Below, one piece after another: positions 32,648-41,785 of a stretch of 64,000 nucleotides of DNA. This DNA is from Flavobacterium rivuli WB 3.3-2 = DSM 21788. Its GTDB lineage: Bacteria; Bacteroidota; Bacteroidia; Flavobacteriales; Flavobacteriaceae. The notes under the pieces were generated by a model. It saw only the letters and a program-made list of their open reading frames with translations, did not search any database and had not been told where the DNA came from. The stretch's first letter is position 1. Every line of letters begins with the position of its first letter. Made by a program: the position numbers and the translations under genes. The DNA lies in the NCBI RefSeq assembly GCF_000378485.1, contig NZ_KB899969.1:310001-374000 (forward strand), in the 5' to 3' direction.

Positions 32648-34960
32648 TTATATTCCAAATTCGTCAATGCTTAGGCTATCAACTTTGGTAGTGTCCCTTA
32701 CCGGAGGTTTCCAGCAGTCTACTTTTATAGAGAGGTTGGCAGGGCGTTCAAAAGGTTTTTCAGAAACTTTAAACACCATACTGTCGTCATCATAAATCTT
32801 TCTCATGTAAATACCCCATATAGGTAAAGCCATTGTAGCACCCTGACCATAAACAAGGCGTTTAAAGTGAGCTGACCTGTCTTCATTACCTACCCATACG
32901 CCCGTAGCAAGGTTAGGTACCATACCTACAAACCAACCATCTGATTGATTTTGTGTGGTTCCGGTTTTACCGGCAATTGGGTTTACAATTTTATAGGGGT
33001 AACCCGTCATACGATCGTAACCGGTACCACCGCCGCCGCCCCACTTAAGGCGTGCGCCACTTCCGGTTTCGGTAACGCCTTCAAGCAGTTTTACAATGGC
33101 ATAAGCAATATCTTTACTCACAACCTCGTGTGTTTCCGGGGTATTCTGGTACAATACAACACCGTTTTTATCTTCTATTTTTGTAATAACGCTTGGTTTT
33201 ACATACATACCCTGGTTAGCAAAGGTGCTGTATGCAGCAACCATATCGCTTACGGTAATCTCTACCGCGCCAAGTGCAATAGCCGGCTGCTCAGGAATTT
33301 TAGATGATACCCCAAGATTATGGGTCATATCTACAACCGCTTTTGGCCCTACTTTATTTATAAGCTTGGCGGATACCGTATTAATTGAGTTTGCCAGTGC
33401 CTGTTTAAGTGTAACCATACCCCTAAACTGTCCGTTAGAGTTTTGCGGGTTCCAGTCGGCATCTATGCCATATTTACCTTTAGGCATGCTAAATGGCTCA
33501 TCGAGTATAGTATCGCATGGCGACATGTGCAGCTGCTCTATAGCCGTTGCATATACAAATGGCTTAAAGGTAGAGCCTACCTGCCTTGCGCCCTGTGCTA
33601 CGTGGTCGTACTGAAAGTGCTTGTAGTTTATACCACCCACCCATGCTTTTACAAAACCTGTTTGTGGCTCCATACTCATTACACCCGACTGTAAAAAGTG
33701 CTTGTAGTAACGTATAGAATCTATAGGGGTCATTATAGTATCGCGGTCGCCATGCCATGTAAATACGGTCATGTCTGTCTTTTTACTAAACGATGCTATA
33801 ATATCATCTTCGTCTTTTCCCTGGTCTTTTAGTATTCTCCAGCGCTCAGAGTTTCGCATGGCCCTGTTGATAATGCCTTGTGTTTCCTTTTCAGAGATAT
33901 TTACAAAAGGTGCATTGGTGTTTTTCTTTTGTTCAATATTAAATTCTTCCTGAAGGTTGGCTAAGTGCGAATCTACTGCTTCCTCGGCATATTTTTGCAT
34001 GCGCGAGTCGATAGTAGTATATATCTTAAGGCCATCGGTATAAATATCGTATTCGCTACCGTCTGCTTTAGGGTGGCTTTTAACCCATTTATCCATAAAA
34101 CCCCTTAGGTATTCCCTAAAATAGGTAGCTATACCGTCCTGGTGGCTCTCTGGCGAAAAACGCAGTTTATAAGGCTCTCCCTCATATTTAGCTTTTTCGG
34201 CCTCGGTAAGTTTTTCATTTTTAACCATCTGGCTTAAAACGGTATTCCTTCTGTCGGTTACCAGTTTTCTTTTAGATTCCCTTGCCGGATTATATAGCGA
34301 CGGGTTTTTAAGCATCCCCACTATAAGCGCAGCTTCATCTACCGTAAGGTCTTTAGGCTCTTTGCCAAAATAAGTTTTAGTAGCCGATCGTATACCTACA
34401 GCGTTATTAACAAAATCTACCGTGTTAAGGTACATGGCAATAATTTCTTCTTTAGTATACTGGCGTTCCAGGCGGGTAGCTATAATCCACTCCTTGCCTT
34501 TTTGTACAATACGCATTAAAAGGTTTTTAGAGCCCTCACCATGAAAAAGGTTTTTTGCAAGCTGCTGTGTTATGGTACTTGCACCACCACTGCTGCCCAG
34601 GCTTAAAGCTGCCCTAAGGGTGCCGCGGCCATCAATGCCGGAGTGGTCATAAAAACGTTCATCTTCGGTAGATACCAGTGCATCTACAAGGTATTTTGGC
34701 AACTCTGCATACTTAACCGGTGTACGGTTTTGCAGGTAAAATTTACCTATTGTTACACCGTCAGACGAAATGATCTCTGTAGCTACGTTAGAGTTTGGGT
34801 TTTCTAATTGGTCAAACGAGGGCATTTTGCCAAATACTCCCCACGAAGCCAGCAGGAAAAAAAGCACTACGCAAAGAAACCCGATACCGAATATCTGCCA
34901 GAACTTTTTAACGTAATACGAATTACCATGTGCTGAATTGCTATTGTTTTTTACTGCCAT
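32648..34960 (-). CDS. Class A penicillin-binding protein (PBP1A-like glycosyltransferase/transpeptidase)
   Basis: The 770 residues polymerise and cross-link peptidoglycan in the periplasm. One membrane segment (about 20-42) precedes the GT51 glycosyltransferase domain, whose catalytic Glu is in STEDERFYDHSGIDGRGTLRA, followed by GGASTITQQLAKNLFHGE. The transpeptidase domain has SxxK in GSTFKPFVYA, SxN in NSINTVSAK and KTGT in AGKTGTTQNQSDGWF. The order and length fit PBP1A. It lies 13 nt downstream of gldH. Confidence 0.95.
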   Translation of the reverse strand: MAVKNNSNSAHGNSYYVKKFWQIFGIGFLCVVLFFLLASWGVFGKMPSFDQLENPNSNVATEIISSDGVTIGKFYLQNRTPVKYAELPKYLVDALVSTEDERFYDHSGIDGRGTLRAALSLGSSGGASTITQQLAKNLFHGEGSKNLLMRIVQKGKEWIIATRLERQYTKEEIIAMYLNTVDFVNNAVGIRSATKTYFGKEPKDLTVDEAALIVGMLKNPSLYNPARESKRKLVTDRRNTVLSQMVKNEKLTEAEKAKYEGEPYKLRFSPESHQDGIATYFREYLRGFMDKWVKSHPKADGSEYDIYTDGLKIYTTIDSRMQKYAEEAVDSHLANLQEEFNIEQKKNTNAPFVNISEKETQGIINRAMRNSERWRILKDQGKDEDDIIASFSKKTDMTVFTWHGDRDTIMTPIDSIRYYKHFLQSGVMSMEPQTGFVKAWVGGINYKHFQYDHVAQGARQVGSTFKPFVYATAIEQLHMSPCDTILDEPFSMPKGKYGIDADWNPQNSNGQFRGMVTLKQALANSINTVSAKLINKVGPKAVVDMTHNLGVSSKIPEQPAIALGAVEITVSDMVAAYSTFANQGMYVKPSVITKIEDKNGVVLYQNTPETHEVVSKDIAYAIVKLLEGVTETGSGARLKWGGGGGTGYDRMTGYPYKIVNPIAGKTGTTQNQSDGWFVGMVPNLATGVWVGNEDRSAHFKRLVYGQGATMALPIWGIYMRKIYDDDSMVFKVSEKPFERPANLSIKVDCWKPPVRDTTKVDSLSIDEFGI

Positions 34961-34973
34961 AATAGTCTTTAAT

Positions 34974-35465
34974 CTATTGTGTTGATTCTATTCTAAATCC
35001 TACTTCTGTAACCCCGTCCAGCTCCTGCACACCGGGTACCTGCCCGGCCTGCCTTACGGCCTGCTGTATCTTTACAGTGTACTTACCCACCTTAGGGAAA
35101 CGTACTTTTTCTTTATACCAAAGCTTGCTTTCCTTAATGTCGCTAAAACCGTTGCCCATAAGGCTTCCATCGGGGTTAGCCATTTGGTATTCAAGGGTGT
35201 CTACCTTAGTAATCTTAGTTCCCGGCTCTTCCATTTGTACAATAAGGTATATGTTATTGTACGGGTAATCATTGTTATTGCGCATTGTTACAAAAAGATT
35301 GTACAGCGATGTAGTATCTTTTTGCTCGAATGTAAATGCGGCAACAGCGTCTTTATTCCACTTGCCGTCAAATTCTTTATAGTCGTCAAAAACCCTTGCT
35401 TTATCGCAGGAGCAAACTAAAAACAGAAGCCCCAGGGCCAGCAGGCTAATTTTTATTATCTGCAT
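34974..35465 (-). CDS. gldH: Gliding motility lipoprotein GldH
   Basis: The 163-residue lipoprotein is required for gliding in Flavobacterium. The signal ends in a lipobox at Cys20 (LVCSC). The mature region, with FDDYKEFDGKWNKDAVAAF near the N-terminus and NNDYPYNNIYLIVQMEEPG centrally, matches the GldH family. GldH works with the gliding/T9SS apparatus in the cell envelope; its biochemical role is unknown. It overlaps the upstream RicT-like gene by 20 nt and is followed by PBP1A, a cluster that recurs in Flavobacteria as far as I recall. Confidence 0.93.
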   Translation of the reverse strand: MQIIKISLLALGLLFLVCSCDKARVFDDYKEFDGKWNKDAVAAFTFEQKDTTSLYNLFVTMRNNNDYPYNNIYLIVQMEEPGTKITKVDTLEYQMANPDGSLMGNGFSDIKESKLWYKEKVRFPKVGKYTVKIQQAVRQAGQVPGVQELDGVTEVGFRIESTQ

Positions 35466-36813
35466 TTTTGTTGTTTGGCGTTATTGCAGGGCCACTTTTA
35501 GGCGGGCCTGATGGTTTTTTCTTATTGTTATTGTTCCTGTTGTTATTCTGGTTGCCATTGTTAGGCTTAATAATATTACCGCCTTCTTTTGCAGGGGGTT
35601 GATTGTTCTTAGCAATAATTTTATTACCACCCTCTGCCACGGCTGCGCTTTTAGCAACAATTTTGTTGCTGCCATCGCCACCACCTTTATTGTTATTAGG
35701 CCTTCTCTTTTTATTTTTAGGCGCATCAAAACGGGTAAGGCTATCCTGGCCTACAGCATTTTGGAAGTTTTTCTCCGGCTCTATAGCGGCAACTTCTACA
35801 GCATAGTCTTCTAACGCTGTAACACGCTCTTTATTTTTATTAAGCGTTACCATTTCTTTAACCTGCTCTGCCTTAATAATATGCCAGTGTGCCATATCGT
35901 TAAGGTAGGCAAACCACATAAGGCCTTTAAAAATGTCCACCTTTTGGCATACAGCGTCGCCTTTTTCGGTATATATCTTAGTATCCATATCAGGTATGCC
36001 TTTAAGGGCATCAAGATACGTATCAAGCTCATAGTTAAGGCAGCATTTAAGCTTACCGCATTGTCCTGCAAGCTTTTGTGGGTTTAACGATAACTGTTGG
36101 TAACGCGCTGCAGATGTATTTACACTCCTAAAATCGGTTAGCCAGGTGCTGCAGCAAAGCTCGCGGCCACAAGAGCCTATACCGCCAAGGCGCGATGCTT
36201 CCTGACGGAAACCTACCTGCTTCATCTCGATACGCACGCTAAATTCGCGGGCAAAATCTTTAATTAGCTGGCGGAAATCTACCCTGTCATTAGCCGTATA
36301 ATAAAACGTAGCTTTTGATGCATCCCCCTGAAATTCGATATCCGATATTTTCATTTCCAGTTTTAGCTTAATCGCAAGTTCGCGGGCTACAACCTTCATG
36401 GGTTCTTCTTTATCGCGGGCATCACTCCAGATATCTATATCCTTTTGCGATGCTTTTCGGTATATTTTAGGCACTTCGCCGTGTGGCTTAACACCTTTTT
36501 TCTTCATTTGCATTTTTACCAGTTCGCCCGTAAGGGTAACAATACCAATGTCATGCCCCGGCGAGCCTTCAGTAGCAACAATGTCGCCTATGCTCAGGGT
36601 AAGTTTATCGGTATTGCGGTAAAATTCTTTTCTTCCGTTCTTAAAACGCACCTCTACACAGTCAAACGGAGCTTCGCCCCCGGGTAGTGTCATGTTAGAA
36701 AGCCAGTCGAAAACAGTTAGTTTGTTGCAGCTATCGGTGCCGCAGGTCCCATTATTTTTACATCCTTTTGGGGTTCCGTCTTTAGATCCCGTAGAACAGT
36801 TTGTACATGCCAT
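35446..36813 (-). CDS. PSP1 domain protein, RicT/YaaT-like
   Basis: The 455 residues carry a Cys-rich N-terminus (Cys3, 6, 18, 24, 29), then a PSP1 C-terminal-type core (about 45-330) with GGIGSCGRELCCSTWL and QCGKLKCCLNYEL, the cysteine blocks shared with Bacillus RicT. The last 100 or so residues are low-complexity (Lys/Asn/Pro/Gly-rich, GNQNNNRNNNNKKKP), probably disordered. Bacillus RicT is in an Fe-S complex affecting RNase Y activity and differentiation; whether that applies in Flavobacteria is unknown. The coding overlap with gldH suggests tight coupling. Confidence 0.88.
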   Translation of the reverse strand: MACTNCSTGSKDGTPKGCKNNGTCGTDSCNKLTVFDWLSNMTLPGGEAPFDCVEVRFKNGRKEFYRNTDKLTLSIGDIVATEGSPGHDIGIVTLTGELVKMQMKKKGVKPHGEVPKIYRKASQKDIDIWSDARDKEEPMKVVARELAIKLKLEMKISDIEFQGDASKATFYYTANDRVDFRQLIKDFAREFSVRIEMKQVGFRQEASRLGGIGSCGRELCCSTWLTDFRSVNTSAARYQQLSLNPQKLAGQCGKLKCCLNYELDTYLDALKGIPDMDTKIYTEKGDAVCQKVDIFKGLMWFAYLNDMAHWHIIKAEQVKEMVTLNKNKERVTALEDYAVEVAAIEPEKNFQNAVGQDSLTRFDAPKNKKRRPNNNKGGGDGSNKIVAKSAAVAEGGNKIIAKNNQPPAKEGGNIIKPNNGNQNNNRNNNNKKKPSGPPKSGPAITPNNKNADNKN

Positions 36814-37007
36814 AGTGTTATTTTGTATATATAGATCGTGGCTTAGCCACTACGATTCGCGTGTTATTAAAAAACGATTTTGTGGGTAAAGATAGTATTT
36901 TTTTGTGGGATACCTGCAAAGGGCTTTTTGGGGCATTATTGCAGATGGTAGTTAGCTGATGCTAAAGTGTAGCAGGCTTGTAAGCCAAACCATAATATCT
37001 AAATAAT

Positions 37008-37034
37008 AAAAAAGTTCCCGGACTAATCCGGGAA
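37008..37034 (-). terminator. Terminator after the metallophosphatase gene
   Basis: On the minus strand TTCCCGGA / TCCGGGAA (8 bp, 37015-37022 with 37027-37034, 4-nt loop) is followed by CTTTTTTATTATTT. It lies about 220 nt beyond the phosphatase stop, with a second palindromic repeat in between. In the 440-nt gap 36814-37255, the remainder shows only the phage-free repeat at 37100. Confidence 0.7.
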
Positions 37035-37099
37035 TAAACCTAAACTTTATACGGTTTAGAAATTATGTAGTGGAAATAATTTATTATCATATTAACTCT

Positions 37100-37173
37100 G
37101 AGATTTCTTCACTTCGCTACGCTGCTGTCGAAATGGAACACAGCGCTTTTCCATTCGACGAAGGAGAAATCTC
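37100..37173. repeat. GAGATTTCT-type palindromic intergenic repeat
   Basis: The ends GAGATTTCT (37100-37108) and AGAAATCTC (37165-37173) are inverted, and the interior holds CGAAATGGAA / TTCCATTCG and CTTCGCTACGCTGCTGTCG. This type of palindromic element is familiar from intergenic DNA of many Flavobacteriia. It folds into a long imperfect hairpin. Confidence 0.6.
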
Positions 37174-37255
37174 CAATAATTAAACAAGACATTTTTTTAT
37201 TTAAGTAGGCGGGCAAAGCTAAATCTAAAATCTACCTTCTTAAATCTGATATATA

Positions 37256-37984
37256 TTAATTCCTCCCTTTCTCTTCCGGGTATAATTCCTGTACGGGTTC
37301 GCTTTGCCAGTACTCTTTAGTATCAGCATCAAGAATGGTAAGCGGGCCCTTAAAGGCTGCGCCGGTATCTACATTCCAAATGTTAGCCCTGTTTACCGGA
37401 GTGGTCTCGTCTATGCGGGTAACAGGGGTGTGGCCTATAAATATTTCTTTATATTGCGTAAAACGTTTTGGGTAAAAAGGATGTAAAATATCAATTGAAG
37501 GGTCGAGTGCCAGGGCGGTTTCCCAAAGGGTACGGTCCCAATACAGCATTTTAGGGAAATATTCGCTCGTTACACCATTCATATTAGTAAACCCGGCATG
37601 AACAAACAGGCGGTTATCTGCATCTAAATAATAGTCTTCAAGACTTTCTAAAAACAGGGTATGCAACTGTTTTTTTTCTTCGGTCAGTTCATTATAAGTG
37701 TCCATAGTAATACGGCCGCCGTGGTTAAACCACTGCTCGCTGTACTCGCCTGTGGTAAGCCAGTTATGCAGCAACTCGTCATGGTTACCACGTACAAACA
37801 CACAGTTGTGCGACGATTTAAGACTTATAAGGTAGTCTATTACTTCGGGCGACTGCCCCCAGCCATCTACATAATCGCCAAGAAAAACCAAAAGGTCATT
37901 AGGGGTAACAGCTGCGCGTTCCAGTATTTGCAACAGTGCTTTATAACTACCGTGAATATCGCCTATAACAAGGGTCCTGCTCAT
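37256..37984 (-). CDS. Calcineurin-like metallophosphoesterase (Ser/Thr protein phosphatase type)
   Basis: The 242 residues have the phosphoesterase motifs in order: GDIHG at 8-12, GDYVDG at 36-41 and GNHDE at 66-70, followed by a His block in FIGHTPVTR. These are the metal and phosphate ligands of the PPP-like family (as in lambda phosphatase and PrpE). The physiological substrate could be phosphoproteins or a dinucleotide; sequence does not decide. It is transcribed alone. Confidence 0.9.
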   Translation of the reverse strand: MSRTLVIGDIHGSYKALLQILERAAVTPNDLLVFLGDYVDGWGQSPEVIDYLISLKSSHNCVFVRGNHDELLHNWLTTGEYSEQWFNHGGRITMDTYNELTEEKKQLHTLFLESLEDYYLDADNRLFVHAGFTNMNGVTSEYFPKMLYWDRTLWETALALDPSIDILHPFYPKRFTQYKEIFIGHTPVTRIDETTPVNRANIWNVDTGAAFKGPLTILDADTKEYWQSEPVQELYPEEKGRN

Positions 37985-38137
37985 TTAAAGTGAAATTATG
38001 ACAAAAGGCTAAGGTAGAAGTTTTGTTTGGTATCAAAAAATACTTTTGCTATACATTGGCAATTTTTAGTTTAAACTGCATTCAGTAAAATAAAAAGGTC
38101 TCATGTAGCATTATAACTATTTAAGATTTCACATTTT

Positions 38138-38286
38138 TGTCACGCAAAGGCGCAGAGCCGCAAAGTTTGTATCCTAACTTTACATTTTTCAGCGACTGTT
38201 AAGTCGCAAAGCTTTGCGACTTAACAGTCGCTGAAATGCAGAAAATATTCATTTTATGCTTTGCGGCTCTGCGCCTTTGCGTGACA
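38138..38286. repeat. Nested perfect palindromic element (copy B)
   Basis: Outer arms are a perfect 28-bp inverted repeat (38138-38165 starting TGTCACGCAAAGGCG; 38259-38286 ending GCCTTTGCGTGACA). Centred inside is a perfect 50-bp palindrome (38187-38236) built on AGTCGCAAAGC / GCTTTGCGACT flanked by AGCGACTGTTA. Two unpaired 21-22-nt loops lie between. Related copies sit at 15065-15316 and 56491-56604. It carries no ORF. The gap 37985-38357 holds nothing else recognisable. Confidence 0.9.
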
Positions 38287-38357
38287 TCATTAAAGTTTGT
38301 ATAAATAGTGTTAATGTTCTTTGCAGTAAGAGGTGCGGGAAATAATCAACAGCATAT

Positions 38358-39512
38358 TTACTGCGCACGGTCATATTTCATTTTTCGCATAACGCGCATG
38401 GCCTCTTTAAAAGAAATATAAACGGCTTCTTCATGGTATGCCTTTAGCAATGGTTTTGCATCTATAAGCTTGTAGCGCGCCTCTGTAAAACCGTTAAGAT
38501 AACACACCATAAGGGTGTGCGGCAGGTTTAGCATGTCTTTCTTTTCCCTTTCAGATAATGGTATTCCCTTTTGCAGTTTATCCAGCAATACAAGGTTAGA
38601 ATTGTAAATATGAAACATCATCTTACGGTTAAACTGTGGGGGCTCGAATAGCAAAGCCGACTCAATTTTATAATACCCGTTATCCTGAAAGTTTATGCTT
38701 ACCTGTTCTAAAGGGTAATAGCTGGTCTTGTCGTTAAGTCCCAGGGCTACATATTCGGTTATTACAAAACTATCATCGGTATATTCTATGCTTACTTCAT
38801 CGAGCGCAGAATAAAATAGTTTTACCTGCTCGTTTATTAGTTCAATATCTACCCGGCTAAAGTAGGTTTTGCCTTTAACCACTTTTTTATGCCCTGCCCA
38901 GCATACTATAAAAAGCTCTTTAAAAACCTTGTACTTAGCCGTCATGTCTTTATGGCGGTTGGTTATAAAATCCATCACGCCTTCCAGGGTATACTCTATA
39001 CTATTGTGCGAACTGTTTTCTATAGCGGTAACCGTATCGGTGTTTTGGGTATTTTCCGGGTTAACATCATCGGTATCTACCGGTAGTGAGTTGCTCCCGC
39101 GACGGATAAATACTGTACCTGCGGTTATGGTATGCACATTCTTTTTAAAGTAAGATGTTTTAGCATTAGGGCTTATGGTAACCAATCCTACTACGCGGTC
39201 TTTAGCCAAATGCGGAAAAGGCACGTTCTCATACTGTATGCGTGGCGGATTGATTAAAAAGGCATTAACAAGGTTCTGGATGCGGCTGTCGTCGTAAAAA
39301 TCGGTGCCAATAATTTCGTTGTCATGGTCTTCTACACCTACAACAATATATGAGTTGTTATTAGGGTTAGAGTTAGATAGCGCACAAATGTGCTTTACAA
39401 ATTTGCCCTTACCTTCTTTAGTATGCAGGTTTAGCTGGCGCTTTTTGTCATAAAAACTGCTCTCGTCGTTATGGGCGAGCAGGTTTTTTATGAGTAGGCG
39501 CTTGTTGATCAT
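38358..39512 (-). CDS. AlbA_2 (Schlafen-like) domain protein
   Basis: The 384 residues start with an AlbA_2/divergent AAA-4 type domain (about 15-135): LHTKEGKGKFVKHICALSNS, then SYIVVGVEDHDNEIIGTDFYD and NPPRIQYENVPFP. Proteins with this domain are often labelled ATP-binding or nucleic-acid-binding regulators, sometimes associated with defence islands. The C-terminal part (about 170-384) is unfamiliar. No defence genes flank it here. It is a single gene next to the nested palindrome. Confidence 0.8.
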   Translation of the reverse strand: MINKRLLIKNLLAHNDESSFYDKKRQLNLHTKEGKGKFVKHICALSNSNPNNNSYIVVGVEDHDNEIIGTDFYDDSRIQNLVNAFLINPPRIQYENVPFPHLAKDRVVGLVTISPNAKTSYFKKNVHTITAGTVFIRRGSNSLPVDTDDVNPENTQNTDTVTAIENSSHNSIEYTLEGVMDFITNRHKDMTAKYKVFKELFIVCWAGHKKVVKGKTYFSRVDIELINEQVKLFYSALDEVSIEYTDDSFVITEYVALGLNDKTSYYPLEQVSINFQDNGYYKIESALLFEPPQFNRKMMFHIYNSNLVLLDKLQKGIPLSEREKKDMLNLPHTLMVCYLNGFTEARYKLIDAKPLLKAYHEEAVYISFKEAMRVMRKMKYDRAQ

Positions 39513-39705
39513 TTTTTGATTTCAGATTGTAGATTTTAGATTGAGCTGCACTCAGGTTTCGCCCGGCCTTGCAGGTTTAAATTATATTGAAGCCTGAAAG
39601 TGCTATCAATGCGATTAATCCCCTCCTTACAAATCTATTAAATAATAAACGGATACAAAAACACTCTATTATATTTAACGGAATAATGATGTGGCAATTA
39701 ATGAT

Positions 39706-39713
39706 TATTTTTG
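39706..39713 (+). promoter_or_regulatory. -7 element abutting the crtY start
   Basis: TATTTTTG is a full TAnnTTTG match ending 6 nt before the ATG at 39719, predicting initiation at about the start codon. It lies inside the upstream extension of the longer frame, which argues against starts before 39719. Confidence 0.45.
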
Positions 39714-39718
39714 GGTTG

Positions 39719-40864
39719 ATGAAACACTACCACTACATTTTTGCCGGGGCGGGGCTTGCCAGTTTAATGACGGTATATCGCATGGCAACATCGGGGGCGT
39801 TTAAGGATGAGAGCATATTACTAATTGACCCCGATACCAAGCAGGCAAATGACCGTACCTGGTGTTTCTGGCAACAAGGTAGCAGCGCATGGCAAAGTAT
39901 TGTTTACAGAAAGTGGGATACCGCTGTTTTTGCCAACGAAAGCTTTACTACCAACCTTGACTTTGAGGGGTACCGCTATAACATGATTAAGGGTATCGAC
40001 TTTTATACCTTTATTTTCTCCGAATTAAAGAAGCATCCTAATATTAAATTCGTTAACCAGAAAGTAGTCGATTTTAAAGACAGCGGTTTTAATGTGCTGG
40101 TAAAGGCCGAAGCCGAAAGTTATACCTGCAATAAACTGCTAAACAGTATTTACAATCCGGCACTGGCGGCAAGCCAAACTAAATACCCTGTGCTGCAACA
40201 GCATTTTATAGGCTGGCATGTAAAAACAACGATACCTGTGTTTAATCCTGTCCTACCCTCGTTTATGGATTTTAGTGTTGCCCAACGTGGCAATACACGT
40301 TTTATGTATGTACTGCCATTTTCTGAAACCGAGGCTATTGTAGAGTACACCTTATTTTCTAAAGACCTTTTGCCAGAAGCAGAATATGAGGATGCTATAA
40401 AAGAGTATTTAGTGACTAAAGGGGCTACAGAGTATGAAATTGTAGATAAAGAGCGTGGCAGCATCCCGATGACATCTTACCCGTTCTGGAAAAACAACAG
40501 TAAAAACGTACTCCATATTGGGTCGGCAGGCGGGTGGACAAAAGCCAGCACCGGCTACACGTTTAGAAATGCCGACAAAAAATCGGCACAGTTAGCAAGC
40601 TTTCTGCAAAAGCAGGACGATTTTACCAGGCTGTATAAAAAAAATAAATTTTGGTTTTACGATTTACTGCTGCTGGATATACTGGCAAAGAAAAACCATA
40701 AAGGCAGCAGTATTTTTAGTGCCATGTTTAAGGACGGCAGGGCAGCACACATTTTTAAATTTCTGGACGAGGAAACTACTTTTGCCCAGGACCTTGAGGT
40801 AATTTGGCAATGCCCTAAAGGCTTGTTTATAAGCGCGCTTATGCAGCGAATATTAAATATGTAA
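39719..40864 (+). CDS. crtY: Lycopene beta-cyclase (CrtY type)
   Basis: The 382-residue flavoprotein-like cyclase closes the beta rings of lycopene toward beta-carotene and zeaxanthin. The N-terminus MKHYHYIFAGAGLASLM is the FAD-binding beta-alpha-beta region, and NDRTWCFWQ is a diagnostic CrtY motif. HIGSAGGWTKASTGYTF later matches the conserved glycine-rich block. A frame extending upstream to 39587 exists, but its residues (MKPESAINAIN) are not family-like and the -7 box falls inside it. No other crt gene is in the window, so carotenoid genes are dispersed here. Confidence 0.92.
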   Translation: MKHYHYIFAGAGLASLMTVYRMATSGAFKDESILLIDPDTKQANDRTWCFWQQGSSAWQSIVYRKWDTAVFANESFTTNLDFEGYRYNMIKGIDFYTFIFSELKKHPNIKFVNQKVVDFKDSGFNVLVKAEAESYTCNKLLNSIYNPALAASQTKYPVLQQHFIGWHVKTTIPVFNPVLPSFMDFSVAQRGNTRFMYVLPFSETEAIVEYTLFSKDLLPEAEYEDAIKEYLVTKGATEYEIVDKERGSIPMTSYPFWKNNSKNVLHIGSAGGWTKASTGYTFRNADKKSAQLASFLQKQDDFTRLYKKNKFWFYDLLLLDILAKKNHKGSSIFSAMFKDGRAAHIFKFLDEETTFAQDLEVIWQCPKGLFISALMQRILNM

Positions 40865-40904
40865 TAATAAAGATTACGGTTATAGTAGTTGATTAATTTT
40901 TATT

Positions 40905-40912
40905 TACCTTTG
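40905..40912 (+). promoter_or_regulatory. -7 element of the bacilliredoxin gene
   Basis: TACCTTTG lies 27 nt before the ATG at 40939 and 41 nt after the crtY stop. No clear -33 TTTG is present. Confidence 0.5.
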
Positions 40913-40938
40913 TACCTTTAACTTTAAAGAGTAAAATT

Positions 40939-41349
40939 ATGTATCCTGAAGAACTGGTAAAACCAATGCGTGCCGAACTATCGGATGCAGGTTTTAAAGA
41001 TTTATATACAGCCGAAGAGGTAAAGAATGCGCTAACACAAAAAGGTACTACGCTTGTGGTAGTAAACTCTGTATGTGGCTGTGCAGCACGTAATGCAAGG
41101 CCGGGCGCTAAAATGAGCCTTGCTAATGGCAAAACCCCTGATAATATTATCACTGTTTTTGCAGGTGTAGATAAAGAAGCGGTAGATGAGGCCCGCAGCC
41201 TTATGTTCCCTTTTCCTCCATCGTCTCCAAGTATGGCTTTATTTAAAGATGGCGAGCTGGTACACATGCTGGAGCGTCACCACATTGAAGGCCGTCCTGC
41301 GGAGATGATTGCTGAAAACCTTAAAGATGCTTACGACGAGTATTGCTAA
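40939..41349 (+). CDS. BrxA/BrxB family bacilliredoxin (YphP/YqiW type)
   Basis: The 136 residues match DUF1094 bacilliredoxins: the active site is CGC in [16 protein letters not shown] (about 39-54), and [27 protein letters not shown] is the conserved thioredoxin-like C-terminal part. In Bacillus these reduce bacillithiolated proteins. Whether this organism makes bacillithiol cannot be read from the window. It is followed by a strong terminator. Confidence 0.93.
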   Translation: MYPEELVKPMRAELSDAGFKDLYTAEEVKNALTQKGTTLVVVNSVCGCAARNARPGAKMSLANGKTPDNIITVFAGVDKEAVDEARSLMFPFPPSSPSMALFKDGELVHMLERHHIEGRPAEMIAENLKDAYDEYC

Positions 41350-41371
41350 TCTTTTTAGAGTTACAATTTTT

Positions 41372-41398
41372 AAAACCACGCAACGGCGTGGTTTTTTT
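41372..41398 (+). terminator. Intrinsic terminator after the bacilliredoxin gene
   Basis: A 10-bp stem (AAAACCACGC, loop AACG, GCGTGGTTTT; 41372-41381 with 41386-41395) ends in a T-tract (TTTTTTT). It lies 22 nt after the stop. Confidence 0.9.
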
Positions 41399-41404
41399 AT
41401 GGCA

Positions 41405-41640
41405 TCTTCTTTTGTCCTGAAACAAAAGAAGCAATCCCGATAGCTATCGGGACAAGGCTCTAACTTCTTATGCTACAAATTACAAGCTTCGGCTAAATCA
41501 TTTGAACTCGCTGTGCTCAAACAGCAAATGATTTTTAACGACTCAACTTATAATTTGCTTAACGCAACGAAGTTTAAGGCCTTAGCTTCACTCGGATTTG
41601 CTAACTCTTAGAAATATTATTACAGGCAATGCTCTAAATT
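41405..41640. repeat. Composite intergenic repeat region
   Basis: The 390-nt gap before plsC contains several palindromes: CTTCTTTTGT/ACAAAAGAAG (about 41405-41432), CCCGATAGCTATCGGG (41437-41452), and AAATCATTTG/CAAATGATTT (about 41494-41537). These words recur in the intergenic DNA of many Bacteroidetes. The block 41680-41715 (CTCTCTCCTTTTGAAGAGG) is another common repeat-like word. No ORF. Confidence 0.5.
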
Positions 41641-41785
41641 TCTATTATTGCGAGTAATGGGATGAGTAAATCTGTCCTCTCTCCTTTTGAAGAGGCTTGG
41701 GAGAGGCTAAATTACCGCTGTATATTAAAAGTTTTTATTATTCCATAAAAAGACAGTACTTTTACGCGGATTTTTTATAAACAAA

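Noticed and set aside
38358..39512. Reading the AlbA_2 protein as part of a defence island
   Set aside because: The neighbours are a phosphatase, a palindrome and carotenoid/lipid genes, with no restriction, toxin or nuclease gene nearby.
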